Source of the DNA: Calycina herbarum
Taxonomy: Eukaryota; Ascomycota; Leotiomycetes; Helotiales; Pezizellaceae
DNA length: 64,000 bases
Assembly (NCBI GenBank): GCA_001414485.1
Contig: LLEY01000005.1
Location: forward strand, 558,001 to 622,000
Direction of reading: 5' to 3'
Part shown: positions 35,101-47,760 of the stretch, one piece after another
How positions within the stretch are numbered: position 1 is the stretch's first letter
How the letters are laid out: every line of letters starts with the position of its first letter
Notes under the pieces: generated by a model
The model's database searches: none
Seen by the model: only the letters and a program-made list of their open reading frames with translations
What the model was told of the DNA's origin: nothing
Made by a program: the position numbers and the translations under genes

Positions 35101-38100
35101 TAAAAAAGCAAGTTAGATGGTACTACTACCCAAATCTAAAATTCCGTACCGATTTCTCCGCTAAAGTGAAACGCAGCGCTTGCTGCCTCTCGTAGTGTAT
35201 AGAACATATCTTGTCGGGGAACTTGAAGCGGGTCATTTGAAGTGCTTGCTGATGTAGAAGAAAACTCGTAAGGGCCATGGAGAGATAAATATTAAAGAGG
35301 GGAAGAGGAAGGGAATTGAGCCGCGTTTTTCGAGAATGGGATAACTTGGGATGTGTGGCAGTTTCAAAGGAGCGGGAGGTTTCCTTGAACTTAGCAACCC
35401 CCTTTTCCGAAAAAAGACATCTTATCCCTCTTGCGTTTGCCACACAGCTCACTCAACCAACGAATGTCGTTGAGTGACCCCCGAACGACTACCATATCAC
35501 TTCTCCTCTTTCATTCGACCTAGTGTGTGGGGGCGGTAGTGCAATATCTGTTGCCAATTGAGAGTAGACATTGGAACTTACTGGTGCGACAATGGATGCC
35601 AATTTTGGCCTCAGCAAAATGCAACTCCGAGAGATGTTGGACTTTCTTAGGATTGGTCAAAAGGTACTCTCCCCCCCCCCCCGGCCTAAATAAAATGTAA
35701 GCGCACGACCGCTGTGCCATACTGAATGTCTGTGCACTCTACATTTTATTTAGGGGGGGAGTACCGCTTGTGCATCGGAGCGACGAAAGACAGGCGGTTG
35801 GAACCAGTCGGCTCGCTTGTGAGCTTCCCCCCCCTTTTCAGGGTTACATTCCGCTTACTCCTCCTCCAAAAGGTTGCCCTCGTGACTCATTGTCACATTG
35901 TTGCAAGTCGGATAACCTCCCACGGGGTGACAAGCGATCGATGCGTCTGTTCGACTTGAGCCTTGTGGGGGACGGCGGTAATAGGCTATGGCAGCCTTCG
36001 GAGAGTGGCTCCTCGAACACCCATCGGATGGACGACCAACGTTGAAGAAGCGTGGTAAAGGAGGGATTTCACTGATATGCTTGTAGTGATAAGATTGATA
36101 CGTCTCTCGACGTCAGCTCTCTAATAATTCCAACTTTTCTGACCTACCAGAAACATCAACGGTTTAGGTGTGTGTGCTCGATCTTGATGGCCTGCAAGGT
36201 GATGCAGAGACGTCCACTAGCGTTCATCAAGCTACTCACTCGTAGAAGAGCTTTCTAAACATGTTGCAGCAATCTGCCTTGCCTGCTTAGGTGAGTGAGT
36301 GAGTGCCACCCTTGCGAGGACCGGATGCGTATGTAAGATGGGACAACTACACTCAGTCTTATAAGTATAAGTATATCACCATCGTACGGCAATCGTAAGA
36401 CCCAACTCACAGATGCCGCTGTCATCTACCAGGACAGAGATGGCACGCGAGTGGCAGCACCATCATATGGTGGAAGATGGGTAATCAGTGGATGGTAAAA
36501 ACGAAAGAATTGAGGCATCGAATGTCTTGGTTTCTTCAGCCCAGCACATGGAAATCTGCTCTGTCCAGTTCGGGATAAACATGGTCTGCCGATTCGTCGA
36601 TTCATTTAGCCAGAAGTCGTGGTTGGGATGCACTTGCATATTTTTAACGTTAGCCATGGGTTTGCAGGGCACTTGCAAGGGGGTCCGCAGGCGAGTTACA
36701 GCTGGCCGGGCTGGTTGCTGGATCTTGACGTCGAGGTGCTCATTCGTCTCCAATTTGGCAAGTTCGGGCATCTCCAGGCCGCAAGCATCGCAAGGCAAGC
36801 ATCGGCAAGACATGCGTCACTCCATCTCCATCATCCTCGACCTGTCCAGGGTGGGAAGAAGTGGACGACTCGGCGATGATGGGGCGCCCGTTGTGAGGTG
36901 ATTTGGTGGGCAAACACGACGCTGCGGGTCGAGGCCAGTTGTGAGAGAGCGACTGGAGTGACTCGACAGTTGACAGGTGCATTGCAGCTACAGCTAGCGG
37001 TGCAGTGCAGTATAGTATATTGCATAGAGTAGAGTAGTCCGTAGCGGTTGCCACACAGCACACAGCACATAAGTGCAGTTGCAGGTAATAAATGAAGGAA
37101 GTGCTTCTTGATGCACGAGTCGAGGTGAGCGAGGAGTCGTTGAGTTGCAACAATCAACTTCGTCTCACGGGCCAGCTCGGCAAACTGACGGCCAACACTG
37201 AACGGAGGTTGATCATCATTGAAGAAACAGCCAACCTGTGTTTATAGGATCGAACTGGGAGTGGCCCTTCAAATGAAGTACTTTGAAGTAGCTGGTGATT
37301 AAGTGCCTATTACGAAACCATGCAGCCGATGACTACATGCAACATCAAACACCACCTTGATATTCCATTCCCACGGCAATCGTCCCGAACTTGAACTCAC
37401 AGTTCCAACTAGACTAGGCTAGCTTCCTCGAGCTAGCAACGGCTTTATTAACTGTAACTGGTTCAGGAGACGTCAGTGACAGGACAGGCTGCAGCTGTTT
37501 GATGTCGTCCGAATTTAAGCCTTTGCCTCTTGAACCTTCACAGCACATCACAACTCAATCCCCATCCCATCACATCAGATGAAGAAGGCCGACTCCCCGA
37601 TTCCCGCCCTGAACAATGCCTACGTCGAGATCGAGGGCAGTAATATCAGATCCATATATCTATACCACTTCTCTCTCATCCTGGCAATGGCAAGTACGAT
37701 CGTCGGGTCCATCTGTTACTCCGTAGTGTCCCAGTCCAGTGTCCACACTTTCTCTCAAGAACATGACCGGCCATCCAAAGGCCCTGCCCTGCTCCTTCGG
37801 CTATTCTTATTGACGCCGTGTATGTGCTATATTGCCCTGATCTTGATCCCTCCGTACTGCTGTTAAGGCTTCGGGCTCTCGCGGCCCTTTTTAACGAGGG
37901 CTCAAGCTCTGGTCTCGTCTCGCTCTTCTCACCGCTCTGAGGTGTACGAGTACCCTCTTGTACAACTAGACAAAAGTCATCTCACCGTCTATGCCAGTAT
38001 CTATGCTACAGGCTCAACCTGACCAAAGAAACTCAAACGCCGACACACAGCAGCCCGCTGCTCCGGGCAAGCTAACTCCCTTTTCGGGTCCAATTCAAAC

Positions 38101-38312
38101 AAACACCCGCGACCTCCCGCTCCTCACCTTGTTTTGCCTCCTACTACTTACTCTCTTACTTCCTCCCTCGCCCTCCTCCCTCTTTGAATCGTTACATCGC
38201 TGCACGACACCACAGATAATTGTCCTTGTTGGATTTAATTAATTATTTATTTATTTCCGACCTCACACTACCTTAGACAAACAAAACCCACTTTGGGTGC
38301 AGTGACCGGACC
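32130..38312. other. 6.2-kb gene-poor region upstream of the Sfp1-like gene
   Basis: No gene is supported. Open frames are short (up to 137 codons, 36488-36901 plus and 36740-37153 minus, which overlap antisense) and lack motifs. The proximal left part is the Rcf2 promoter. The last 300 bp before 38313 are C/T-rich (about 38115-38200), typical of fungal promoters and 5' UTRs. An inverted repeat lies at 35663-35765 and short GTAGTAC-type motifs cluster at 35062-35135. Composition is close to that of the genes, so it is not RIP debris. A long regulatory region or transcript leader for the downstream growth regulator is possible but unproven. Confidence 0.5.
35663..35765. repeat. short inverted repeat with C/G tracts
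   Basis: The left arm GGTACTCTCC followed by a C tract and CCTAAATAAAATGTA (35663-35699) is mirrored by the right arm TACATTTTATTTAGG, a G tract and AGTACC (about 35739-35765). The arms differ mainly in the length of the homopolymer, and about 40 bp of unrelated sequence lies between. The structure resembles a small foldback element or MITE, but no target duplication was established. Confidence 0.65.
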
Positions 38313-40554
38313 ATGAACGCCGTGTCGAGCGTGTGTAATTGGCTGGCGCCAAATAGCAAAACGACGGCAGCGTTTAGCGAGTACTCGAAATCCAGTGAAT
38401 CGGCGCCGCCTACACCTGACATAGTAGCATCCTCAATCTCAACTCCATCTTCCCTCGAGGAGCAACCACCCACGCCCAAGAACATCGACATCGACCACGA
38501 TAGTTCTACCATGCCCTCGACCTCTCCGATCAATATCGCCACATCTCGAAACTCGTCCTCATCACCCTCCGCGCAGGGTATGAAGCCAACCATAAATTAT
38601 CCCGACACCGATTCGCGGACCTCAGCAATCATGAGTGGCGGCGCCGCATATGATGCTGGGTTGGGGAGAGCACGCCAGGACTCGTTCGCCGGCGCAAAAC
38701 CCATATCAATGAACAATCCAAACCGGAATGGGCAAGATAATCGCCAGCGACGAGAAAGTTTGGCGGGCAGCCTGGTCCAAGGCATGAGTTGGGGCGGTGT
38801 TTCTGTCGGCAGCTGGATTCGAGACGAGTAAGTCGATTCACCCACTCCGACTTCAATTTCTCCGGATTTGTTTCCTCTCCTCGGACTCTGGGGATTTGCG
38901 GAAGTATTTGGGAAATAATGTTTTGCGCCACCGCTATCCCGAGTATCCTACTTACACTCATTACAGTATAATCATGGCGGGCACCTCACCTTTCCCATAC
39001 CAATCCCCCTCCTACCACTCCTCTTCTTACCTGCCAAAACTCGAGGCAAATTTCATGAAGGATTTCGCATGCTGTGGTCAAACATTACCGACACTACATG
39101 ACCTCTTGCAGCATTATGAGGAGAGCCACGCCCAGCAAACCCCTCAATCGATGCGAACTGCTTCAGCAGCAGCCAGAGCAAGAGAGAACTCCACACCGAA
39201 CAGCAAAGCAGCCGTTGCAGCACAAGCCGCAAGCGCTGTTCAGCAACAAGCTCAGCAACACCAACATACCCAGCCACCCGCACCTCCCCGAACAAGCTTG
39301 CAAATGCCCCAAGGCGGACCTAGTGTTGGAGGAATTCAACTAATGCGACAGCAACAGCAATCCCAGCCTTCAACCCCAATTCAAAAGAATGTACAGCCGG
39401 CCCAGGATCATGAGATGGATGGTGTAGAGGACATGGAAATGGACGATGCGATGGGCCCTATGGATAACGCTCCAGATACCCCAGTTCAACAAACCCAACA
39501 ACCGGTTCAGGCTCAACAACCTTCACTTTTTGGACAACAACCACGGCCAACTTTAAATATGAACCTGAGCGGTATGCAGCACTCTGGTCTAAGAACATCT
39601 CAACCGCCAACCCCAGCAACTTCTGGTTTCGGTTTCCAGAACAACCCAACCGTCTCCTCTGTAAATACCCCTACACTTAGTGCACAGCCCATACAGCAGC
39701 AACACACTTTCTCCCCTGATCCTTCCGTTCCTGGCACACCAGCTGGCGAAGATGATGATTTCTCTCAAATGCCCATGAACATGGGCCAAATGAACATGAT
39801 GAACATGAACTTTCCTTTTGGATTTGGAGCAAATGATCTTGGTATAGACCTTTGTATAGATGAACCCGCAAAACGCCTATATAGCCCCAACGGTGCTTTC
39901 AGCAATCAAAGAGTAATGCAGCAACAGTTTGCTCAGTTCAACTTAGGACAAGGACAAGGCCACGGCCAATACGACCAGAATAGCGATTTCATGAGAGCCT
40001 ACCGACAGCAGCAACAGCTCATGGCAATGAATGGAATGGGCAACCCTGCGGCTGCCATGATGATGGCTGCGGAGGAGCACAAGCCATTCAAGTGTCCAGT
40101 TGTTGGCTGTGAAAAGGCCTACAAGAATCAAAATGGTCTCAAGTAAGTCTCACTCAACTCCTCAATACAAACAAGGAACTCATTAGCACAATAGATATCA
40201 CAAGACTCATGGTCACCAAACACAACAACTGCATGAAAACGGGGATGGTACATTCTCTATTGTCAATCCAGAAACCTCTACTCCATATCCTGGTACCCTT
40301 GGTATGGAAAAGGAGAAACCTTACAAGTGTGAAGTATGTGGCAAGAGATACAAGAATTTGAATGGGCTCAAATATGTAAGCAAAAATTTCCGGTTATTCC
40401 GGTACCTCGGCTGATAGCCTTCTAGCACAAGCAACATTCGCCTCCTTGTAATCCAGACCTTAAGCTCAGCAACCACATTGCCGCGGCTGGATTAGGTGGA
40501 TTAGGTGTCAACGTAGCAGGATTGCCCGGTATTGATGAAGGTGGAATGATGTGA
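38313..40554 (+). CDS. SFP1: Sfp1-like split C2H2 zinc-finger transcription factor
   Basis: Four exons: 38313-38827, 38967-40142, 40195-40375 and 40426-40554 (introns 139, 52 and 50 nt; clean GT/AG, frame kept). Product 666 residues. The Ser/Thr-rich N-terminus ends in the conserved block WGGVSVGSWIRDDIIMAGTS, split by intron 1. Then follow SSYLPKLEANFMKDFACCG with a first C2H2-like finger (CCGQTLPTLHDLLQHYEESH), a Gln-, Met- and Pro-rich middle (poly-Q stretches), and two C-terminal C2H2 fingers: FKCPVVGCEKAYKNQNGLKY with HKTHGH, and YKCEVCGKRYKNLNGLKYHK. Each C-terminal finger is cut by an intron at its GLK(Y) position. In yeast Sfp1 acts in the nucleus under TORC1 control to drive ribosomal-protein and ribosome-biogenesis genes; that role here is by homology. 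The first exon start is the first ATG in frame. Confidence 0.9.
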
Positions 40555-43500
40555 AACCCGCACCTTACTTTCCATCCCTAATTTCGCCATACCTGGCATC
40601 GATACGACTCGAACACTCGAAAACGATGAGGATTTCCTTTCTCTACATATAAAACCGGCGTCTTCATTTTACAAAACTGCATTGGGAGGAGTTAATTCAT
40701 TTACGAGCTAAGACTATACCCCGGATAGATTGATTTGGGCGAAGACTTGGGACTGGATAGAACGCAATTGACGACCAAATACGCGAGTGCGTATAAATGA
40801 AGCAACTCGACCTCGACTGCACGCACGAACACGATACACCTACCCTTCTCTGGTCATATTTCGCCTGGCGGTGTCGCTCGCTACTTTTTTCTTTCGCCTT
40901 TCTTCACAAAAACAACAAAAGTCCTGATTCTATTTGTTGTTACTAATTTCCCAGAGTATTGTTTTTCAAGGACGTCAAGGGAGTAATGGTATGGCCCGGA
41001 AAATTGTTCATAGATTGCTTTTTTATCTCTTGATATATGCTTTGTCTTCTTGCTTTTCCCTAATGTATTTATTGTAAAGGGAGAAGGATCAAAGCTGCTT
41101 ACATACAGTAGCACGAACTATTTTTCTCTGGTTGATTTGTGTTTATTGGGAGGGGAAATAGCGAGCATATGGGACGGGAATGTGTCTTACTTTGTTTTGC
41201 TTGGTTCGGATTGCATTTAGGCATTTTTATTGCAGTACATTTGTTTTCTGGGAAAGAGAAGCAGTGGAAAGGCAGAGGAGCTTGAGCGATCTTTTTTTCT
41301 TTTGTTGATTGTTACTTTCTTATATTTCTATAGTATTATAGATGAGCAGATAATTGATAGCCTCTTTACTTGTTTTCTGCTCAAGTTCTCTAAATATTAC
41401 AAAATTCTTGCCGCTCTACATGACACCTTCAAGTCTGAAAGAGGTGATTCTCTACGTCCACCAAACTGAACTGACTGAAGCAACCCTGACTCAAGCATCC
41501 CAAAATATCGCCGATGCCAATATTCTAATAGATCATTTTTAATGCTCGCGTGGCGAGTCGAGTAATTGACTTTCGTCTTCCCTTTCACCTCCTCCGAACG
41601 CGACGAACCTCAACTGCCGGGAATCAATGTCTAACGTCAGTCATGTGGAGCCTACCTAGCCTAGCTACGGCTGCGCTAGAAGCCGCGTTACAGTACTCGT
41701 ACTCGAGTAGACAAGTTTTAAGGGTCCTGTCTAGCGGGAAGCATGACTCTCCTATGCGACTACTGCAGGCCTGTGTGTTTTTATATATGTGATGGGAGAT
41801 GGGGGATAGGGATGGGAATTCCGAAGGGGGATTGATTACTCGAGTTTCGGAGCATTTTATTATGATATAATAAGAATGATCATCAATGGGAAATTCTTGG
41901 TGTTGAGAGTTGGGGGTGGGATGCATGAGGGGGGATTCCGAGGGAGGATTACCCGAGTGAGTACCTTACTTACTACCTCGTTCGGGGATTGTTATGATGA
42001 TATCAGGGAGGGGTGTGAATTCTGAAGGGGATTGATTACTCGAGTAACTTTCTATCTCGGGGAATTTTATGATTGGTATGATATACATTGAAGTTCTTGC
42101 ATTTGTTGGTGTTGAGAGCATAAGAGGTGGGATGTGTAGGTGGTATGATGTCAGTCTTGGTGGAATAGAGTTTTGGGAGATTGTGCTGCCTTGCTTGATT
42201 GTCTTGGATGCTTGTGTAGATGGGACATGACAGGAACGCGTTGGTGGTGAGATGTGATACGGGAATACCCCATTTTCAATGATATTGATGCGCGGTTACG
42301 AGGGCTAAGCTTTGATTGCTTGCTTGCGTGTAGATAACGTCTATGGAGTCTTGGAATTTGAGATTTTATTCGTCGTTACATTTACTGCTTTTGGAGTCCT
42401 TGCTTAAGTCCCCGATTTGTTGTCCCATGCAGGATCACAAGGGAGGTAGAGATACATTGAGGGGCCTGGGTTGGAGGAGAGGAGGGCTGGTGAGCTTGCA
42501 TTACAGTATGGAGTTCTTTCGGTATGGAGGGGGTTGAAGTTTTTTGAGTTTGGGGATTGAGGGGTGGGATGATGGGGTTGAGGAGAGAGATTATCGGAGG
42601 TCTACTATTGCTGTTTCTTTTCCCCTCTCCGTATTGTTAGAGCGTAGTGTAACCTTAAAGTAAGAGACTCACTCGTAACTAAACGACAAGGAAGACAGAC
42701 GTCTCTCTGCAAAACAACTCTTACCTGCATATCAACATCCCAATCTCATGCAGATTTAAAAGTACAGACAGTGTTCTAGTCATTTAATTAGCATCGCCTT
42801 AACGCTCTCTTGCCTTTCCTTGCTGCAACAATTTTGTTTGGGGGGGGTTGGAGGTGTGAAAGAGGGGCGATGTCGGAGTCGAGGTTCGTTTCTGGTACGG
42901 GTGGGTGGGGGATGATTTGTGGGGGGTACTCGAGTACCACGTCAGATTGGTTATTGCCAGGATTCATAAAGTTCTGACATGAGGATGGGAGGATGGGTTG
43001 TTGCCGCGTGTGTGGGACGAGTCATGATCGGAGTTTTGCTTTTGGTGATGGTGTTGTGAGGAGTTCTTGCATGGGAAATTGGGGGTTTCAGGGCTGCAGG
43101 TGTTGAGTTATTGAAGTTTATTTTACTTTTTTCTTGACGTGTGAAGTGGGGTCTTTCTTGTCTACCGTATTTCCTCTTTTGGTCGAGTAGTCCGGTGGAA
43201 ATGTGCAGCGTGATTTGGAGGCGGGGTAGTTATGATTCCCCTTTCTATAAGGCTCTTCACCGTTTGTTTACTCCATACTTCAATCTTCCGCCTTGAGCGC
43301 GGTTGCCATTCGGATACATTTTTTAAATATATGTTTTTGTGTTCTACAGTAGAGGCTAGAAATGAAGCACCGAGGTGCGAGGGAAGCTCTAGATGCAGCG
43401 GGGTGTTTTAACTGGTAAGCATGAATATGATCAAAATGTAGCGGGGTTGTCGGTGGGAAAGAAATATCGGGGTCTTTGCGTGGAGGGGGCGTTTTGTTAG

Positions 43501-46500
43501 GTAAGAGTTACGGATGGCACGGAGGGTTTTCAGTTTTCTATAAACCGGTTATTGGTGGATGTTCTTCGATTCAAGATGAAGTCTTGAATGTTGAGGTTAG
43601 TAAGTGCATCGAGAGATAAGGCAGGCTTCAAGAAAAGCCAAGTAAAGTTCTATCTCATTTTCTAGAACGCCGTGAATTAGGAGAAACTCAATTCCACAAG
43701 GCAGAACCTGGAGACCACAACGAACAAACAGGACCCCTGCTTTTTAAGACTGTGTGTTTTAAGGCTAGCCTAGAATTTGAGTGGGGAGTTCCATGGTCGG
43801 GCTTTTCTATTACCACACCGCACTCCACTCCTGCTCCGCTTTGAAGCATTAGGCGCCGCCTCTACCGCATTTCATTTGGAGATGATTCTAATTCGTAGAA
43901 GGGAATTTGGGGTCTAGATTTCCAAGTCATGAGTGCAGATCGTCGTGGTTTGTAAGGAGGAGTTTATATCAATTTCGGTCGAGGGTTTAGATTGGAAATA
44001 GGAAATGTTGAGAGGACAATGAAATTTAGAGTTGAGAAAAGGCTCCGAAGGAAACGCTAAGATCCGACATCCGAAGAGGTGTGAGCTTTGTTCTTCGTGT
44101 CTTCTGGAAATATTGGAGACGGATTGCAGGGCTGAAGAGTGGGAGGCGTGGAGGGAAGATGCTGTGGGGAGGGGCAAGGAGCTGGGGTGATGATGAAAAA
44201 GCGGCGAGAGGCGTAGGATGGTGAATTGGACTTAGACTTTGATAACCGGACGACATTGCCAGTCACCGGTGCAATGTTGGCAGGCAACAATACCAGTCTT
44301 CAAATTCATGAGAGCTGTAACGATTTCAGAAAAATACGTAAATAGGACACCCCCAGCGACAGGAACAGAGGCAAATTAGAGCCTAAAAATACCACCGGAG
44401 TGACGCCGTCGGTGGTCGGCAAGGAGTTTCTGCGACGTTTGGAAAAGATGAAGTTAACATTTGATGGAGGAGTGGATTGGATTGGTTGCATGTGACGATC
44501 AATTCTTATCTCGTCTACGAGAGCTATCTAAGCGGTCACCTATAATTTAGAGACTGACCGACTACTATCCAAATTCCTTGGGTTGAAGTAGCAAAATTGT
44601 AGACAGGGTTTCACTCTTGTATCAATCTGACAGATGTGTGTTTACTTCGTCGCGACGTGGTTGTTGAGGTGGATAGTATTATCAGAGCAATTAAGTAAAG
44701 TCTCAATTAACCGCCCTCGACTTACCGTAAGTAAAAGTGGTATATTCCATCCCTCATCAGAAAAAAAAACAATCATCAACCACTATATCCAATCTTTGAA
44801 TATTCCGGGAAAGGGGGCCTGCTCGCTTAATTTTCAAATGGGTGATATCGGTACTAGATTACCAGAATAAGCTAACCATCTAACCATCAGGTAATCAGGT
44901 ACTGTGTTCTTGAGATATGCTAAGGTGGAAACTTACGATAATTTTAGCCAGGTTTCTATGAAAATTAGATGTTGCCAGTAACTGATGTTGCTTTGTTCTC
45001 AGAACTTTATCTGTTAATTTGAAAGATATAAAAGAATCCACAATAGATGAAAGAAGTCTGATATTGACCCAAGAAGCGGTTCAACCTCCAACATAGCTTT
45101 TGCGTTCTTATATGTCTTTAATGCCTTAAAGTCCCAGATACATAAATCAATTTTGAGAAGTTCCAAAGTGTACGAAGTATTTATGAACATTTAATTTGAC
45201 GTTCCAGACTCACAATTACATTTTGATGCCTGGAAAAAGTTGAATTTTGGCTCGCCTCGTAAAACGCGAAACTTCATTCTATTCTCGTCAATGGTTCATC
45301 CTTCTTCTGGCCCTTCAAGGTGTTCTAATCTAGCTTAGGTATACCCCAAATGACATATGGCTTCTAAACGAATGTTAGGCTACATACTAGCTAGTGGTAC
45401 TTGACGCTATTAAGGGCTATGACTATTTGCTAGTTAGCGTCGCTCTGTTCGCCTAGTTAAAGTAGAGGGTTAATAGTTCTAAGCTCAGTACAACGAAATA
45501 AGTTGTGGTCATAATTTATTCCACCAGCTCTCTTCCGTCACAATTCGTCTGACAAAATCTTCAGTGAAGAAACCCTTTTCAAACTATCGAAGAAGAAATA
45601 TATCAATTGATTTTTTTTTTCATCCGGATTTTTCGTTCTTTCTCAATTATCCTCCACCAACACACTACAACATACGCACCCCAGAAAGTCAACACGCATC
45701 TCAGTCAGAATCTTCGTTGCATATTTTGGCTGTCAAACATCGCTCCTGATGCATCCCATACTCTCGAAGAAACATTACTGAGAGGGCAATTTATGTCATT
45801 CACCTGAAACCAACTTAGTTTAGAGACCAGCACTGAGAGACCAGTTTGGCATTCTTTAGACAACATCAAGCCTGCTTCTTCTGCTGGGTCTTCTTCGTTG
45901 GGGGCTTCGTGTTAGCTGGTTGGTAAGAGTCCTGGCCAATTATAGTGAGGCATATACTAAAGTCACGAAAGTCGCTACAAGTAAGTTTAAATTTCCGACC
46001 CCTGTTTAGCTAACTAACCAACTAACTGTAACAGTTTCTAGAAAACGAGGTAACTAGCTAGAACCATATACTTCTAAAGTTATCTAAACATCCCTTATAT
46101 ATCTTAAATTTTCTAAGCATTACCAAATACTTATATTTAATAAGCTTTTTTTTTATAGATATATGTATATATATTATTATGTATTAGTACACTTGTTAGA
46201 ACTTTATTTATTAACTTCGATATAGTTACAAATTAAAAGTAACAAAAGAAATAGTAACATGACTGGTGAGTTTACCCTATTTCTAATAATCGTTCCAATG
46301 GAATGTTTATACCCGGTGCTTTCAAGGCTGGTCTGGCGGCACAAATATTTTTTTCAGAGAGTTTGGTGGAAGAGATTCTTTCCTCGCTGGGAGTGAGTTC
46401 AAAGGCTGAGGGTTGGAAGGAAGGAGCAAGTGCGGGATGCAACCCACCTTGTACTGTTGCTCTTAAGGCAGGCCAGGTTGCATCACCCAATTTGTTTCAA

Positions 46501-46963
46501 CAGAGGATGTCGACTTCCTCAGTCTGAGCTTGCCGGTTCGGGGATTATGGCTGGAAAAGCGCGAGGTAGAGACCACCCTGTGACCAGGGTGGAGTGAGGG
46601 AAGGAGCGAGTGAGTCGACGACGGCCCACTTCACGACCCAATGTGCATTATGGCAGCGCCAAGTATAACCACAGTTCATCCTCTTTTGTTTTTCGTGAGA
46701 CCCCTGGCCCGCAACCGATGCCAACGCAAACAGAAAACTGCGATCGAAGATCTGCAAGTGTTTACTCAACTCCCATAGCTTAAATGCAACGAGCTATCTG
46801 CAAAGAGGAAGGTGTGATTTGGTGAAAGGATGCCTGCAAATCCTTGGTCTTCTTGCTCAATTTAATGCGTTATCTATGAACTCTAGACTGAACATTTGCC
46901 CAATGTCTCCAATAGCCAGCCGCTCACCGGAATCACCCCAACATCTCGGTCTTATTCCTACTA
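40555..46963. other. 6.4-kb gene-poor region downstream of the Sfp1-like gene
   Basis: No gene is supported on either strand. About 41800-42080 holds three diverged direct repeats (listed separately). A G-rich plus strand runs from about 42540 to 43150. Between about 45300 and 46270 the sequence becomes AT-rich with TA runs (especially 46130-46200), suggesting an old repeat remnant. A short hairpin lies at 46573-46592. Several minus-strand frames near 44057-44290 and 46272-46490 look protein-like in composition but have no domain or splice partners. Confidence 0.5.
41811..42075 (+). repeat. three diverged direct repeats around ACTCGAG motifs
   Basis: Segments 41811-41876, 41930-42002 and 42008-42075 share the order G-rich start, GAATTC(C/T)GAAGGG-type stretch, GATTGATTACTCGAGT-type core, then GGGAATTTTATNATG-type end and GATAT. 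The copies differ by substitutions and small indels; the middle copy has CCCGAGTGAGTAC in place of the core. They are noncoding. The TACTCGAGTA-like palindrome also occurs at about 41698 and 42930. Confidence 0.6.
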
Positions 46964-47760
46964 TCACAAATCCTCATTCTCAAACTCGTTACACCCCAAC
47001 CTAACCCCGAAGGCATCCGCAGACCCAGGCGTAAAACACTTATTATTAGGAGGTAAAGGCCGCATTTCCGCTGCAGCCAAAGTGTAAAACCTCATCAAGT
47101 CCACCCTCCTCACCAAACTAGCCACACCAACATCATACAAGCGTTCCAAAGTCTTCTTGACAACTTCCATCATCTCCTCCATCTCCTCCGTAGCTGGAGA
47201 ACCACTTTCATTAACAATAGTTTCCAGTAGTTTCAAAACCCCATTAAAGACCTCTTTCGCATGTTGGCAAACATCATTCCTCAGTTCTAACCATGATAGG
47301 GACGAAGAGGTTGGCCAAAATCCAGGAGTATCAAGAAGGAAGAAGGAATTGTTCGTAGGGCGTCCCGGATCCGATGGGTCGTTTCGATAACCGCGCCAGT
47401 ATTTGAGAGCTGCGTCGTGGAGACCTGCGGTCCGGTAGGCGCTGAATCGTGAACAGGCTACGTATACTTCGGTTGCCTGTTGCATTGTGAATTCGAGGAG
47501 GGCTTCGAGGCCGTCTGTCATGTAGGTGTTGGAGAATTCGTAGTTCTTTAGTTGAGCGAGGGTTTCCATTGCGTCACTGTAATAGGAAATTGTCAGTTGG
47601 AGCGTTGAAAAGGACAGGTTGTCTCGAACCATTGCTTGAATCCTCGCATATCATCTGCGATACCTGGTGTTTCCCTGATCCATGCTTCTATCTTTCTCTG
47701 GGCTTCTGCATCCAAACCGCCAGGCCCCTGAGTACACGCCGTGGTGTCAAGAAGTCCCAT
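46964..47760 (-). CDS. uncharacterised protein, about 247 residues
   Basis: Two exons on the minus strand: 47760-47630 and 47576-46964. The intron 47577-47629 has a fair acceptor (CTGAC branch, TTACAG) but an unusual donor (GTTCGA), so the exon-1 junction is uncertain; the first exon's start at 47760 (MGLLDTTACTQGPGG) is also a choice. I do not recognise the family. The protein is mostly helical in appearance, without signal peptide, membrane segment or zinc site: LAQLKNYEFSNTYMTDGLEA, ATEVYVACSRFSAYRTAGLH, then a helix-rich stretch with an acidic EEMEEMMEVV patch. It lies 472 bp downstream of, and in the same direction as, the alanyl-tRNA synthetase, but no functional link is implied. The long uninterrupted second exon (204 codons) supports a real gene. 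Confidence 0.6.

Noticed and set aside
37579..37866. 95-codon plus-strand frame with hydrophobic stretches
   Set aside because: No domain or signal peptide pattern; lies in the region just upstream of the Sfp1-like gene.
44057..44290. 77-codon minus-strand frame
   Set aside because: Pro/Ser-rich, overlapped by equally long frames on the same strand, no motif.
46272..46490. 72-codon minus-strand frame
   Set aside because: Looks somewhat protein-like but is isolated, with no usable splice sites to neighbouring frames.
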